Shown: positions 23,995 through 33,703, counted from the first letter of the stretch. The stretch: 64,000 nucleotides of DNA from Rhodobacter sp. NTK016B (GCF_017303295.1 NZ_JAFKOK010000002.1:248001-312000); one strand, 5' to 3'. Notes: a model not told the origin generated them from the sequence alone. Made by a program: numbers and translations.

Positions 23995-26078
23995 GCGCTG
24001 GCCTCCGCGATGCTGTACTCCGCCGCGCCGGTAACGCCGCGCAAGCGTCCGACGAGATTGCCGAACGCGTCCACCTCGGCGGTGAAATCGCCGGGCAGGT
24101 AGATGGTGGTATCGGGCGCCTCGATCACGGCGGGGCCGTCGATGACATGACCGGCCTTCAGCGTGGCGCGGTCGTAGAAGGCTGCATCGACCTCGACGCC
24201 ATCTTCGATCAGCGGGGCTTTCAGGCGCGGTTGCGGGCGGTCGCCCGGCGTCGCTTCGGCGATCCTCGGCACCGCATCGACGCGCGGGATCAGGCCCAGC
24301 ACGGTGACGCGGGCATTGGTGATCTCGACCAGCGCATCGGGGTCGGAAAAGCCGTAGATCCGCTCATAGGCGGCATGGAACGCGGTGAGCAGCGTGTCGA
24401 TGGACACCGCCGCGCCCTCGGGCAGCGGTACGGTCAGATCGAAGCTTTGACCGTGATAGCGCATATCCGCCGAGCGCTGCTGCTCGACCGCAGTGATCCG
24501 CTCGGGCTGCGTTTCGAGCCATGCGTGACCCTCGGCAACCAGCGCGTCCCAGGCGTTGGTCAGCGCGGCGGCATCGGCATGGGCGGGCAAAGTGCGGATG
24601 AAATCCTGCCGCAGGTCCGCCCCCAGACTGCCCTGCGCGCAAAGTGTCCCGGGCGAGGCAGGCACCAGCACCGCGTCGACGCCCACTTCGCGCGCCAGAA
24701 GGAACGCGTGCTGCGCCCCCGCCCCGCCATAAGCAAGAAGCTTGAAGTCGCGTGGATCGAGCCCCTTGCGTGCCATGAGCGGCATGAACTGCGCGAACAT
24801 GTTGGCCGTGGTCACGTCGAGGATCCCCTGCGCGACCTCGGCGGTGCTCAGCCCCATCGGTCCGCCGATGGTCTGCAAGGCGGCTTCGGCCTTGGCGCGA
24901 TCCAGCCGCAGCCCGCCGCCCAGCACGCGGTCAGGGGCATAGAGACCGATGCGGACATAGGCGTCGGTGACGGTGGGTTTCTCACCGCCGTGACCGTAAG
25001 CGGCGGGGCCGGGCATCGCGCCTGCGCTGTGCGGGCCGACCTTCAGGATGCCCGAGGCATCGAGCCACGCGATGGACCCGCCGCCCGCGCCGATGGACGA
25101 GATATCGACGGCGGGCATGATCAGCGGGAAATCCCCGATCCGGCTTTCGGTGGAATAGAGCACATCGCCGTCGATGATCGCCACATCGACCGAGGTGCCG
25201 CCCATATCAAAGCCGATGAGCTTGTCGTAACCGCCCGAGCGTCCCACCATCAGCGCGCCCATCGCCCCTGACGCCGGGCCTGACAGCAGCGTTTCGACCG
25301 GCGCCTCAGCGGCGCTGGCGGCGGCCATGATGCCGCCATTCGACTTGGTGGTCATCAGCCGCGCGGTCAGCCCGGCCTCGGCCATATCGTCGTGCAGCCG
25401 GGCATAATAATGCTTCATCCGGTCGCCGATATGGGCATTGATCGCCGTCACCAGCCCGCGTTCGTATTCGCGCTGCTGGGGCCAGACCTCGTGGCTGGCG
25501 CAGACATAGGTGCTGGGGAAGACTTTTCGCAGATGGGCTGCAAGCGCGGCCTCATGCGCGGGGTTGCGATAGGAATGCAGGAAAACGATGGCCAGCGTCG
25601 TTGCGCCCGCTTCAAGCAGGTCACGCGCGGCGGCCTCGGCCGCGTCCAGATCGAGCGGGGTGATGACCCGGCCATCCACGCCCAGCCGCTCGTCGATCTC
25701 GCGCACATCGTGGCGGGCGATCAGCGGCTTGATGCGCTCGACATAGTAATTGGTCGGATCGGGCAGACGCAGACGACCGATTTCCAGCACGTCGCGAAAA
25801 CCCTTGGTGACCAGAAGCCCCGCGCGGTCGCCGTTGCGTTGCAACAGCGTGTTCAGCCCCAGCGTGGTGCCATGCACGAAATAGCCGATCTGCGCGGCGG
25901 GAATGCCGTGTTCCTCTTCGAGAATCCGCACGCCATTACGCACCGCCTGCGCCGGGTCCGAGGGAACCGAGGGCGTCTTGAAGGACAGCGTCTCGCCGGT
26001 GGTTTCGTCTACCACGAACAGATCGGTGAACGTGCCACCGATATCGATGCCGAGGCGGTAGTGTTTATCGCTCATCAA
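23991..26078 (-). CDS. hyuA: Hydantoinase A / oxoprolinase alpha-type subunit
   Basis: 695 residues, full length for HyuA. The actin-like ATPase signature is at the start (RLGIDIGGTFTDLFVVDE) and again centrally (DKLIGFDMGGTSVDVAIIDG); SIGAGGGSIAW and YGGAGAQHAFLLA are also family motifs. It phosphorylates the ring substrate or drives ring opening with ATP together with HyuB. Start is ATG at 26078 or the adjacent ATG at 26075, overlapping the permease stop. Part of a seven-gene catabolic and uptake operon. Confidence 0.93.
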   Translation of the reverse strand: MMSDKHYRLGIDIGGTFTDLFVVDETTGETLSFKTPSVPSDPAQAVRNGVRILEEEHGIPAAQIGYFVHGTTLGLNTLLQRNGDRAGLLVTKGFRDVLEIGRLRLPDPTNYYVERIKPLIARHDVREIDERLGVDGRVITPLDLDAAEAAARDLLEAGATTLAIVFLHSYRNPAHEAALAAHLRKVFPSTYVCASHEVWPQQREYERGLVTAINAHIGDRMKHYYARLHDDMAEAGLTARLMTTKSNGGIMAAASAAEAPVETLLSGPASGAMGALMVGRSGGYDKLIGFDMGGTSVDVAIIDGDVLYSTESRIGDFPLIMPAVDISSIGAGGGSIAWLDASGILKVGPHSAGAMPGPAAYGHGGEKPTVTDAYVRIGLYAPDRVLGGGLRLDRAKAEAALQTIGGPMGLSTAEVAQGILDVTTANMFAQFMPLMARKGLDPRDFKLLAYGGAGAQHAFLLAREVGVDAVLVPASPGTLCAQGSLGADLRQDFIRTLPAHADAAALTNAWDALVAEGHAWLETQPERITAVEQQRSADMRYHGQSFDLTVPLPEGAAVSIDTLLTAFHAAYERIYGFSDPDALVEITNARVTVLGLIPRVDAVPRIAEATPGDRPQPRLKAPLIEDGVEVDAAFYDRATLKAGHVIDGPAVIEAPDTTIYLPGDFTAEVDAFGNLVGRLRGVTGAAEYSIAEASA

Positions 26079-26896
26079 TGTCTCCCCGACCCCATCATTT
26101 TCATCAGCGCGTTGCCCCGGACCACGAAGGGCACGATCAGGATCACGACGAAGGTGAAGACGATCAGCAGCGTGGACAGGGCGGCCAGCGTGGGGTCCTG
26201 GTATTGTTCAAGGAACAGGTACATCTCGACCGGCAAGGTGTTCACATCGGGCCGGACTATGAAGATGGTGGTTTCCACCTCGTCGAACGAGGTGATGAAG
26301 GCGAAGATCCCCGAGACCAGCAGCGCGCCCTTGAGCTGCGGCAACACCGCAAGGCGGAAGGCCTGCAGCGGGCTTGCGCCCAGATCACGGGCGGCTTCCT
26401 CGACGATGGGATCGACCTCGCCGAAACTGGCGGTGAGGATCGCCACGACGAAAGGCAGCATCAGGATCGAATGCGCCAGCACGACGCCCGCGAAACTGCC
26501 GTAGAGCGGCCGTGCCAGCACGATGAACAGCACGAACAGTGCGAAACCGATGGCCACGCGCGGCACGACCAGCGGCGCGAACAGCACCGCGCGGAACGCA
26601 GCAAGGCCCCTCATGCGGATGCGCGCCAGCGCATAGGCGATGGGGGTGCCAAGGATCAGCACCAGAAGCGTCGACAGCACACCCACCTGCAACGAATTCC
26701 ACGCGCCGCGCCGGAAAGCGGGATTATCCAGCACCCGGCGATACCAGTCCAGCGTGAAGCCTTCGGGCGGCCAAGCGCTGAATTGCGAGGCGTTGAAGCT
26801 GTTGATTACGACGATCAGGATCGGCGACAGCATGAAGACGATGACAAGGATCAGCACCGCCCGCAGCGTCCAGAATTTCAGTCTGGATTCGGGCAT
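26075..26896 (-). CDS. ABC transporter permease, PotC-like
   Basis: 273 residues from the ATG at 26896, with GGGAGAG upstream and one base after the partner permease stop. Six membrane spans and the EAA loop (EEAARDLGASPLQAFRLAVLP). Belongs to the spermidine/putrescine class of importers, whose members in this context often carry amides, opines or quaternary amines. Forms a heterodimer with the next permease. Confidence 0.9.
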   Translation of the reverse strand: MPESRLKFWTLRAVLILVIVFMLSPILIVVINSFNASQFSAWPPEGFTLDWYRRVLDNPAFRRGAWNSLQVGVLSTLLVLILGTPIAYALARIRMRGLAAFRAVLFAPLVVPRVAIGFALFVLFIVLARPLYGSFAGVVLAHSILMLPFVVAILTASFGEVDPIVEEAARDLGASPLQAFRLAVLPQLKGALLVSGIFAFITSFDEVETTIFIVRPDVNTLPVEMYLFLEQYQDPTLAALSTLLIVFTFVVILIVPFVVRGNALMKMMGSGRH

Positions 26897-26897
26897 C

Positions 26898-27785
26898 TCA
26901 GCTCTCCCTCGCGGCATGGGTGGCCCGGTTGACGCGTTCGAGCACGAACAGCACCGCCAAAGCCGTGACCAGCAGCACGATGGCCTGAACGGCGGCCATG
27001 CCCCATTCGATCATGCCGATATTCTCGTAGACGAGCTGCGACAGCGTCAGCACGCGCCCGCCGCCCAGCAGGCTGGGCGTGACAAAGGCCGACGCGGACA
27101 GCGCGAAGATGATCTCGGCGGCGACGATGACACCGGGCAGCGTGAGCGGCAGGGTCACGCGGCGAAACACCGTCCAGCCCGACGCGCCCAGATCCAGCGC
27201 GGCCTCGCGATAAACGGACGGCACCTGCGTCATGTTGTTGAGGATCGGCAGCACCGCATAGGGCAGCACGACATGGACGATGGCGATGATCACGCCGGTC
27301 TCGTTGAAAACCAGCCGGATCGGGTCGATGCCGAACAGCATGCCGAGCGTCTGATTGACGAAACCGTTATCAGACAGCAACAGCAGCCAGCCATAGGCGC
27401 GGCTCACCATGCTCATCAAGAGCGGCGAGAACAGCGCCACATAGCCGAAAGCCAGAAAGGCGCGGCTTTTCACCCGCATCAGCGCGGCGGCGACCGGATA
27501 GGCGAGCGCCACGGCGATGAGGGTCGAGATCGCGGCGATGCGGACGCTGTTCCACAGCACCGACCAGTTGAAGCCATCGGATGCGAAATCCATCCACAGC
27601 GACAGGCCCATGCCCATCCCGTTGGCGTCGCGCAGGTTCAGCGAATAGGTGCCCAGCATCACCATCGCGCCGAAAAAGGGCAGCACGATCAGAAAGAAAC
27701 CCGGCCCGATCAGCAGCGCGAGACGCACCCAGCGCGGCAGGGTGCGGCCGGGCGCCACGAGGGACGAGGCGGCAACACCGCTCAT
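26898..27785 (-). CDS. ABC transporter permease, PotB-like
   Basis: 295 residues, six spans, EAA loop REAALDLGASGWTVFRRVTLP. First membrane span LALLIGPGFFLIVLPFFG. Pairs with the PotC-like permease and with the ATPase, to which it is coupled by ATGA. Inner membrane. Confidence 0.9.
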   Translation of the reverse strand: MSGVAASSLVAPGRTLPRWVRLALLIGPGFFLIVLPFFGAMVMLGTYSLNLRDANGMGMGLSLWMDFASDGFNWSVLWNSVRIAAISTLIAVALAYPVAAALMRVKSRAFLAFGYVALFSPLLMSMVSRAYGWLLLLSDNGFVNQTLGMLFGIDPIRLVFNETGVIIAIVHVVLPYAVLPILNNMTQVPSVYREAALDLGASGWTVFRRVTLPLTLPGVIVAAEIIFALSASAFVTPSLLGGGRVLTLSQLVYENIGMIEWGMAAVQAIVLLVTALAVLFVLERVNRATHAARES

Positions 27786-28858
27786 TCCATGTCCTCCGCG
27801 ACCGAGGTCTGACGGATCTGCACGGCAGCATCGGGCGCCCAGCCGATGCGAGCGCTGTCGCCCTGCCCCAGCGGCGCGCGGTCGGCCAGAGCCTGCACCA
27901 TCAGCGTGCGGTCGGTGGCGGTCTTCATGCGGTAGAGCACCGTCGACCCCATGAACTCGGCCTCGGTCACGGTGGCGTCGATCCCCTCGGCGCCGGGTGC
28001 GCGGATCTCGATCCGTTCGGGGCGCAGCGACAGCAGGGCCGTGTCGCCGGTTTTCAAACCGTCCACCGGGATCGACAGCGTCTGGCCGTCCACGGCCAGC
28101 GCGGCGCTCGGGCCGTCGATGCTGTCGACGCGCGTTTCGATCAGGTTGGTGCGCCCGATGAACGAGGCCACGAAGCTGGTCGCGGGTTTGAGATACATCT
28201 CGGCGGGCGTGCCGATCTGCTCGATCTTGCCGCCATTCATCACCGCCAGCCGGTCGGACATCGACAATGCCTCGGCCTGATTGTGGGTGACGTAGATGAA
28301 GGTCGTGCCGGTCGCCTTCTGAATGCGCCGCAGCTCGCGCTGCAGGTGAAGCTGCAGCTTCAGGTCCAGGGCGCCGAGCGGTTCGTCCAGCAGCAGCACG
28401 GCGGGCTCGTTGACCAGCGCGCGAGCAATCGCCACCCGCTGCTGCTGGCCGCCCGATAGCTGCGACACCGCGCGTTTCTCGAACCCCGTCAGGCTGACGA
28501 CATCGAGGATATCGCCCACCTTGCGCTTGATCTCGGCCCCCGGCAGCCGCTTCAGGCGCAGACCGAAGGCCACGTTTTCAAACACGTCGAGATGCGGAAA
28601 CAGCGCCATTTTCTGAAACACGAGGTTCGTCGGCCGCTTGTTGATCGGCACGTCGTTCATGCGCTGGCCCCGGATCATCACGTCGCCCGATGTCGGCGTC
28701 TCAAGCCCCGCGATCATCCGCAAAGTGGTGGTCTTGCCGCAACCCGACGGGCCGAGAAGCGAAAAGAACTCGCCGTTCTCGACATTGAGATCGACATTGC
28801 TGACGACGCGGTCGGATCCGAAAACCTTGTCGACGGCGGTAAGAACGATATCGGCCAT
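27782..28858 (-). CDS. ABC transporter ATP-binding protein, PotA-like
   Basis: 358 residues from the ATG at 28858; upstream in-frame sequence is hairpin-rich spacer. Walker A GPSGCGKTT, Q-loop VFQKMALFPHL, signature LSGGQQQRVAIARAL, Walker B VLLLDEPLGALD, switch His in YVTHNQAEA. C-terminal TOBE domain (about 270-358). Energises uptake by the permeases. Confidence 0.93.
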   Translation of the reverse strand: MADIVLTAVDKVFGSDRVVSNVDLNVENGEFFSLLGPSGCGKTTTLRMIAGLETPTSGDVMIRGQRMNDVPINKRPTNLVFQKMALFPHLDVFENVAFGLRLKRLPGAEIKRKVGDILDVVSLTGFEKRAVSQLSGGQQQRVAIARALVNEPAVLLLDEPLGALDLKLQLHLQRELRRIQKATGTTFIYVTHNQAEALSMSDRLAVMNGGKIEQIGTPAEMYLKPATSFVASFIGRTNLIETRVDSIDGPSAALAVDGQTLSIPVDGLKTGDTALLSLRPERIEIRAPGAEGIDATVTEAEFMGSTVLYRMKTATDRTLMVQALADRAPLGQGDSARIGWAPDAAVQIRQTSVAEDME

Positions 28859-28883
28859 GAGCCATCCCGTGTTTGGGGCCCGC

Positions 28884-28917
28884 CCTCGTGGCGGCGCCGG
28901 ATCAGCGCGCCACGAAG
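28884..28917 (-). other. Hairpin between binding-protein and ATPase genes
   Basis: TCGTGGCG (28886-28893) pairs with CGCCACGA (28908-28915). Such hairpins 3' of binding-protein genes commonly stabilise the upstream mRNA so that the binding protein is made in excess of the membrane parts. The rest of 28859-28992 is non-coding. Confidence 0.4.
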
Positions 28918-28992
28918 ACGGGACACGCGGCCCGGATCTGGTACAAGGAGAGAGTGAAAACCAGCCCGGACCGCGTTTCTGTTGCACTCAGA

Positions 28993-30078
28993 TCAGAGAT
29001 TCGCCTTCACGCGGCGGTTCCACATCCGGGACCATTCCGGGCCATTGGCGGCGATCTTTGCGTAATCCAGCTTCTGCGCATTGGTGATGGCCTCGGGCGA
29101 GATCGCCGGGTCGGCGGCCATGTCCTCGGGCAGATCGACATTGTCCATCAGTGGCACGACATAGGCGGTCTGGCAGTAATCCAGCACGTTCTCAGGCTCG
29201 AGCGATTTGCTGACGAGATCGTAGCAGACATCGAGCTGCGCCTCGGTCGAGCCGTTGACGATCTGGAAGCCCTCGGGGAAGGCGACCTGCCCCTCTTTCG
29301 GCACCGCGTAATTGACGGGCGCGCCGCCATTGCGCCACGGCAGCGCGACACCGCGGAAATGCGGCATCACCACGACCTCGCCCGAGACCAGAAGTTGCTG
29401 CGCCTGACTGTTCGAGGTGAAGAGCGAATGGATCTGACCATCGCGCGCGGCCTGTTCATAGATCGCCATCGCCGGTTCGATATCGTCTTCCGAACCGCCA
29501 TTGATCAGCGCGGTCGAAACCAGCCCGTTGCCCGGCCAGAAACCGTCGAACATCGCCACCTTGCCGCGCAAAGCCGGATCGAACAGGATCTCCCAGCTGT
29601 CGGGGGCCTCGTCGAAGTAATCGGTGTTGTAGACTAGCCCGCAGACATCCATGCAGAAGAACGCGCCAAGGTCGTTTTCCTGACGGTAATCGGGCAGGAT
29701 ATTCGCCATGGCGGGCACGTTGTCGGGCGTAATCGGCAGCCACATATCGACCAGCTTGCCGCGCTCGGTGGCGTCCATGTTGAAGAAGCCCAGATTCAGC
29801 AACGGGTCCTCGGGGTCGATATCGCGGCTGGCCTGAAGCTGCGGGAAGGTCGCGCCATTGGTCCCGGCGATCATGTCGATCGACACATGCGGATTGGCGG
29901 CGACGTATTCCTCGGCGATCCGGCGCGGGACGGGTTCCTGCGCGCCGGTCCAGATGAACTGGGTGACCGAGACGTTCTGCTGCGCGCGGGCAAGGCCCGG
30001 CAGGGTGCTGGCCAGGCCCAGCCCGGCGGTTCCGGCAAGGAAATGCCGGCGGTTCATCTGAAACTTGGATTGGGACAT
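28993..30078 (-). CDS. Tat-exported ABC solute-binding protein, PotD-like
   Basis: 361 residues from the ATG at 30078, with AAGGAG eight bases upstream (an in-frame GTG at 30087 is less likely). The N-terminus has a twin-arginine signal (NRRHFLAGTAGLGLAST) ending ARAQQ. The mature part has the type-II periplasmic binding fold of the PotD/spermidine class (LGAFFCMDVCGLVYNTDYF, DPALRGKVAMFDGFWPGNG). It delivers the substrate of the hyu operon. First gene of the operon; upstream lies a duplicated CTTGATCGGGGGC (30089-30112). Confidence 0.88.
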   Translation of the reverse strand: MSQSKFQMNRRHFLAGTAGLGLASTLPGLARAQQNVSVTQFIWTGAQEPVPRRIAEEYVAANPHVSIDMIAGTNGATFPQLQASRDIDPEDPLLNLGFFNMDATERGKLVDMWLPITPDNVPAMANILPDYRQENDLGAFFCMDVCGLVYNTDYFDEAPDSWEILFDPALRGKVAMFDGFWPGNGLVSTALINGGSEDDIEPAMAIYEQAARDGQIHSLFTSNSQAQQLLVSGEVVVMPHFRGVALPWRNGGAPVNYAVPKEGQVAFPEGFQIVNGSTEAQLDVCYDLVSKSLEPENVLDYCQTAYVVPLMDNVDLPEDMAADPAISPEAITNAQKLDYAKIAANGPEWSRMWNRRVKANL

Positions 30079-30194
30079 CCCTGTCACTCCTTGATCGGGG
30101 GCCTTGATCGGGGGCGAGGCCCAAGGGTTGGATCGGGCCGGGGTTGGTCCCGGCCAGCTTGTTCGGGCCCCGGATTCTGTGTCCGGGTACCTCC

Positions 30195-30228
30195 GCCCCG
30201 GCGCGCGGCTTGCTACGCGCGCCGGGGC
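30195..30228 (-). terminator. 12-bp stem-loop after the ThDP enzyme gene
   Basis: GCCCCGGCGCGC (30195-30206) with GCGCGCCGGGGC (30217-30228), 10-base loop, just beyond the stop at 30239. No T-run, so termination may need Rho. Confidence 0.45.
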
Positions 30229-30238
30229 GGGTCGTCTG

Positions 30239-31945
30239 TCAGCCCATCCACTGGCTCACCGGGGCGGCGGTATCCTGCAGCGGCTGGCAAATCACATCGA
30301 CTAGCGCCGGGCCGTCATGCGCCAGCGCGGCGCGGATGGTTTCTTCGACCTTGGCGGGGTCATCGACCGTCCAGGCCTCGACCCCGAACGCGCGGGCGAC
30401 GGCGGCGTGATCGGTGCGGTTGAAATCGACCGAGAAATAGCGCTCTTCGTAGCCCGCCTTCTGGCTGGCCTTGATCCAGCCGAATACCGAATTCGAGAAC
30501 ACGATCATCTTCAGCGGCACGTTGAAGCGGCGGATGGTTTCCAGCTCGCCGACCGTGAAGCCGAAACTGCCATCGCCCATCAGCGACAGGACGGTCGCGT
30601 CGGGCCGCCCGAACCACGCACCGACGGCCGCAGACATCGAATAGCCCAGCGCACCCTGCGCGCGGTTGGTGATGACCTGACGGCCCGCCCGCTTCTGGCG
30701 GTAATGGGCCGAGACATAGGGACACGGCGTGCCGGGATCAGCAACCACGATGGCGTCTTCGGGCAGCAGCGTGTTGAGCGCGTCGATCACCGCTTCGGGC
30801 TTCACCGGCGTCTCACGCGATGCGGCGAGCGCGGCAAAGGCCGCCCGCTTGCCGTCGCGCGCCTGTCCGGCCAGCGCTGCGCCGTCGCCGGCACCCGCGA
30901 CACGACTACCGAGCGACGCGGCAACGGCCTCGCCCAGAGCTTCAAGCGCCAGCCGGGCATCGGCGACGATGGCGACGTCGGTCTGGTAGTTGCAGGAAAT
31001 GACCATCGGGTCGATATCGATATGCACGACCGGCACGTCCGGGCCGGGCACGGTGCGATGCTCGGTCGAGGTCGAGCCCGCGCGGCACCCGATGAAGACG
31101 ACCAGATCGGCCTTCGACAGCACCTCGCGCGTCTGCACGACGCCGCCATTCGCCCCGACCACGCCGACCATAAGCGGATGGTCGTCCGACAGCGAGCCCT
31201 GCCCGCTGATCGTGGTGCAGACCGGGGCATTCAGGCTTTCGGCCAGCACGGCCAGCGCGCCCTCGGCGCCCGAAATCACCACGCCGCCGCCGCACACGAA
31301 GACCGGCAGCTTCGCCGACAGGATCGCCTGCGCCGCGCGCTCGATCTCGGCGGGGTTCGCTCCGGGGCGCCAGGCGGGATAGCGGCCATGCTCGGGCTGG
31401 GCCCAGATCTTGGCATCCGGTGCAGGCTGTTTCTGCACGTCATAGGGCAGACCGATATGCGCCGTGCCGGGCTTGCCCGTCGTCATCGCGCGGAAGGCGG
31501 TGCGCATCGTCTGCGGGATCTCGCCCACCGTGTCGATCACCTTGTTCCACTTGGTCAGCGGACGATAGAGCGTGGTCTGATCCAGCTCGGTCAGCGGAAA
31601 ATGGCCCCGCGCGCTGACCGGGACATCGGTGGTGATCGCCAGCACCGGCACCGAGCTTTCGTTGCTTTCCACCAGTCCCGGCAGGATATAGGTCGCCCCA
31701 CCGCCCGAGGGCCCTTCACACACGCCGACCTTGCCGGTCACCCGGGCATACCCATCCGCCATATAGGCCGCGCTGCGTTCGTCGCGGGTCAGCACATGGG
31801 TAATCCCGTGGTCAAGCCGCGCAAGCGCATCGTAAAGCGGCAGCGAGGTATCACCGCACAGCCCGAAGACATGCGTCACCCCGTGCGCTTCAAGCATGCG
31901 CACCACGGCTTCCGCGCCACTGAGCTGGTTGTGAGTCGTGTCCAT
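30239..31945 (-). CDS. Thiamine-diphosphate enzyme, acetolactate-synthase-like
   Basis: 568 residues from the ATG at 31945. Three ThDP-family domains: N-terminal Pyr domain with the catalytic Glu in TRDERSAAYMADGYAR, central domain, and C-terminal PP domain with the ThDP motif from SLMGDGSFGF to about 28 residues later (FSNSVFGW). The FAD-binding loop and the small regulatory subunit of true acetolactate synthase are not evident, so it may be a catabolic decarboxylase, ligase or lyase. It diverges from an IclR regulator, which points to induction by an aromatic or small organic acid. Confidence 0.82.
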   Translation of the reverse strand: MDTTHNQLSGAEAVVRMLEAHGVTHVFGLCGDTSLPLYDALARLDHGITHVLTRDERSAAYMADGYARVTGKVGVCEGPSGGGATYILPGLVESNESSVPVLAITTDVPVSARGHFPLTELDQTTLYRPLTKWNKVIDTVGEIPQTMRTAFRAMTTGKPGTAHIGLPYDVQKQPAPDAKIWAQPEHGRYPAWRPGANPAEIERAAQAILSAKLPVFVCGGGVVISGAEGALAVLAESLNAPVCTTISGQGSLSDDHPLMVGVVGANGGVVQTREVLSKADLVVFIGCRAGSTSTEHRTVPGPDVPVVHIDIDPMVISCNYQTDVAIVADARLALEALGEAVAASLGSRVAGAGDGAALAGQARDGKRAAFAALAASRETPVKPEAVIDALNTLLPEDAIVVADPGTPCPYVSAHYRQKRAGRQVITNRAQGALGYSMSAAVGAWFGRPDATVLSLMGDGSFGFTVGELETIRRFNVPLKMIVFSNSVFGWIKASQKAGYEERYFSVDFNRTDHAAVARAFGVEAWTVDDPAKVEETIRAALAHDGPALVDVICQPLQDTAAPVSQWMG

Positions 31946-31953
31946 TATGCCCT

Positions 31954-31984
31954 CATACAGTCCTGTATACAGTAAGTTATACAG
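31954..31984. promoter_or_regulatory. Phased ATACAG repeats in the ThDP enzyme / IclR divergent region
   Basis: ATACAG occurs three times with exact 12-base spacing (31955, 31967, 31979), the middle copy inside the palindrome CTGTATACAG (31963-31972). Located 10-40 bases upstream of the ThDP gene and 250 bases upstream of the IclR start. Likely operator for the IclR regulator. The rest of 31946-32235 has no gene. Confidence 0.5.
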
Positions 31985-32235
31985 GTATGTTTCTGTGACG
32001 GAAGACCCAAAAAACCTTTTGTTATCAGCTACAATACCTAAGATTGCAGAACCTGATCCGCTCACGACAGCGCCCCGGCGCGGCGATTCGGCCTGCTGGA
32101 TCCTGCGGACCGCCAAGGGCGCGCGGGCCTCATGGGGGTCGCTCGCGCAGCAAGGGTTTTGCCCGCCCGATTGCTGCGCTATCGTCCCGGTCGTCGAAGG
32201 GCGCGGATATCTTGCACGGGGATCACAGGCGTTTC

Positions 32236-32994
32236 ATGGGCATCGAACGGGACCTGATGGGCGGCCTTGCCAAGGGGCTGCGGGTCATCGAAACCTTCAC
32301 CGCCGAGCGGCCCCGCCAGTCGATCAGCGAGGCGGCGGCGGCCTGTGGGCTGGACCGCGCGACCACGCGGCGCTGCCTGCTGACGCTGGCGCATGAAGGC
32401 TATGCCGATTACGACGGCAAGTTCTTCACCCTGAAGCCGCGCGTGCTGAGGCTGGGCACTGCCTGCCTTGCCACCATGCCCCTGCCGCAGATCGTGCAGC
32501 CGATGCTGGACACGCTGTCGGACCGGATTGGCGAAAGCACCTCGGTTTCGATCCTCGACGGGGACGAGATCGTCTATGTCGCCCGTGCCGCACAGCAAAA
32601 GGTGATGTCCATCGCGCTGATGCCCGGCTCGCGGCTACCCGCCTATTGCACCAGTATGGGCCGCGTGCTGCTGGCCGCGCTGCCTGAGGATGAAGCCGCG
32701 GGGATCATCGGCGCGGCCCCCCTGCCCGCGCGGACGCCGCACACGCGGACCGATCCTTCGCGGATCCTCGAAGAACTCGTGCAGGTCCGTGCACAGGGCT
32801 TCGCGCTGATCGACGAAGAGGTCGAGCGCGGCCTGCGCTCGCTTGCCGTGCCACTCTTTGACAGCCACGGGCGCGTGAAAGCCGCGCTGAACGTGGGCCT
32901 TGCGGCTTCGACCCACCCTGCCGCCACGCTGGCGGAACGGTTCCTGCCCGCGCTTCTCGACATGCAACAAAACCTGCGCGGCCTGCTGCGCTGA
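32236..32994 (+). CDS. IclR family transcriptional regulator, PcaR/PobR-like
   Basis: 252 residues from the ATG at 32236. N-terminal wHTH (LAKGLRVIETFTAERPRQS, ISEAAAACGLDRATTRRCLLTL), C-terminal GAF-like IclR effector domain (YCTSMGRVLLAALPEDE, FALIDEEVERGLRSLAVPLFD). The GLRVIETF start resembles regulators of beta-ketoadipate and related pathways. Same strand as and 40 bases from the dienelactone hydrolase gene; divergent from the ThDP enzyme. Confidence 0.88.
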   Translation: MGIERDLMGGLAKGLRVIETFTAERPRQSISEAAAACGLDRATTRRCLLTLAHEGYADYDGKFFTLKPRVLRLGTACLATMPLPQIVQPMLDTLSDRIGESTSVSILDGDEIVYVARAAQQKVMSIALMPGSRLPAYCTSMGRVLLAALPEDEAAGIIGAAPLPARTPHTRTDPSRILEELVQVRAQGFALIDEEVERGLRSLAVPLFDSHGRVKAALNVGLAASTHPAATLAERFLPALLDMQQNLRGLLR

Positions 32995-33034
32995 CCCCTC
33001 ATCGCCCACAACGGGCCCAAAGATCGGAGACATC

Positions 33035-33703
33035 ATGACCGCCATCACCCTTACCGCCAAAGACGGGCACCAACTGGGCGGCTATCTGGCCCTGCCGCAG
33101 GGAACGCCGCGCGGCGGCATCGTCGTCATTCAGGAAATCTTCGGCGTGAACGTCCATATCCGCGACATGTGCGACCGCTTCGCCGCGGCGGGTTACGCGG
33201 CGCTTGCGCCCGCGCTGTTCGACCGGATCGAGCGTGATTTCGAATGCGGCTATGAGCCCGACGATATCGCCATGGCCCGCGCCTTTATCCCCAAGCTGGA
33301 CTGGGACGCGGTGATGCTGGACACCGAGGCCGCGCGCGCCGAGTTGTCGCAATACGGCAAGGTGGGGATCGTAGGCTATTGTCTGGGCGGCTCGGTCGCC
33401 TTCCTTGCCGCCGCCGAGATGGACGGGATTGCCGCCGCCTCGTGCTATTACGGCGGCAAGATCAAGGATTTCGCCGACAAGAAGCCGCATTGCCCGGTGC
33501 AGCTGCATTATGGCGCCCTGGACAAGGGCATTCCGCCCGAGAATTACGAAGCGGTGCGCGCGGCGCGGCCCGATTGCGAATTCCACCTGTATGAAGACGC
33601 TGATCACGGCTTCAACTGCGACCGCCGCGCCAGCTTCCACCCCGAAGCCGCCGCGATGGCCCAGAAACGCACCGAAGAGCTGTTCGCCAAGACCGTCGGC
33701 TGA
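33035..33703 (+). CDS. Dienelactone hydrolase family protein
   Basis: 222 residues, complete alpha/beta hydrolase. The catalytic triad of dienelactone hydrolase is present: Cys116 (GYCLGGS), Asp163 (GALDKGIP), His191 (DADHGFN), with the activating Glu34 (IQEIFGVN). The family opens dienelactones (carboxymethylenebutenolidase) but also other lactones and esters. GGAG precedes the ATG. Expressed probably with the IclR gene. Confidence 0.88.
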   Translation: MTAITLTAKDGHQLGGYLALPQGTPRGGIVVIQEIFGVNVHIRDMCDRFAAAGYAALAPALFDRIERDFECGYEPDDIAMARAFIPKLDWDAVMLDTEAARAELSQYGKVGIVGYCLGGSVAFLAAAEMDGIAAASCYYGGKIKDFADKKPHCPVQLHYGALDKGIPPENYEAVRAARPDCEFHLYEDADHGFNCDRRASFHPEAAAMAQKRTEELFAKTVG

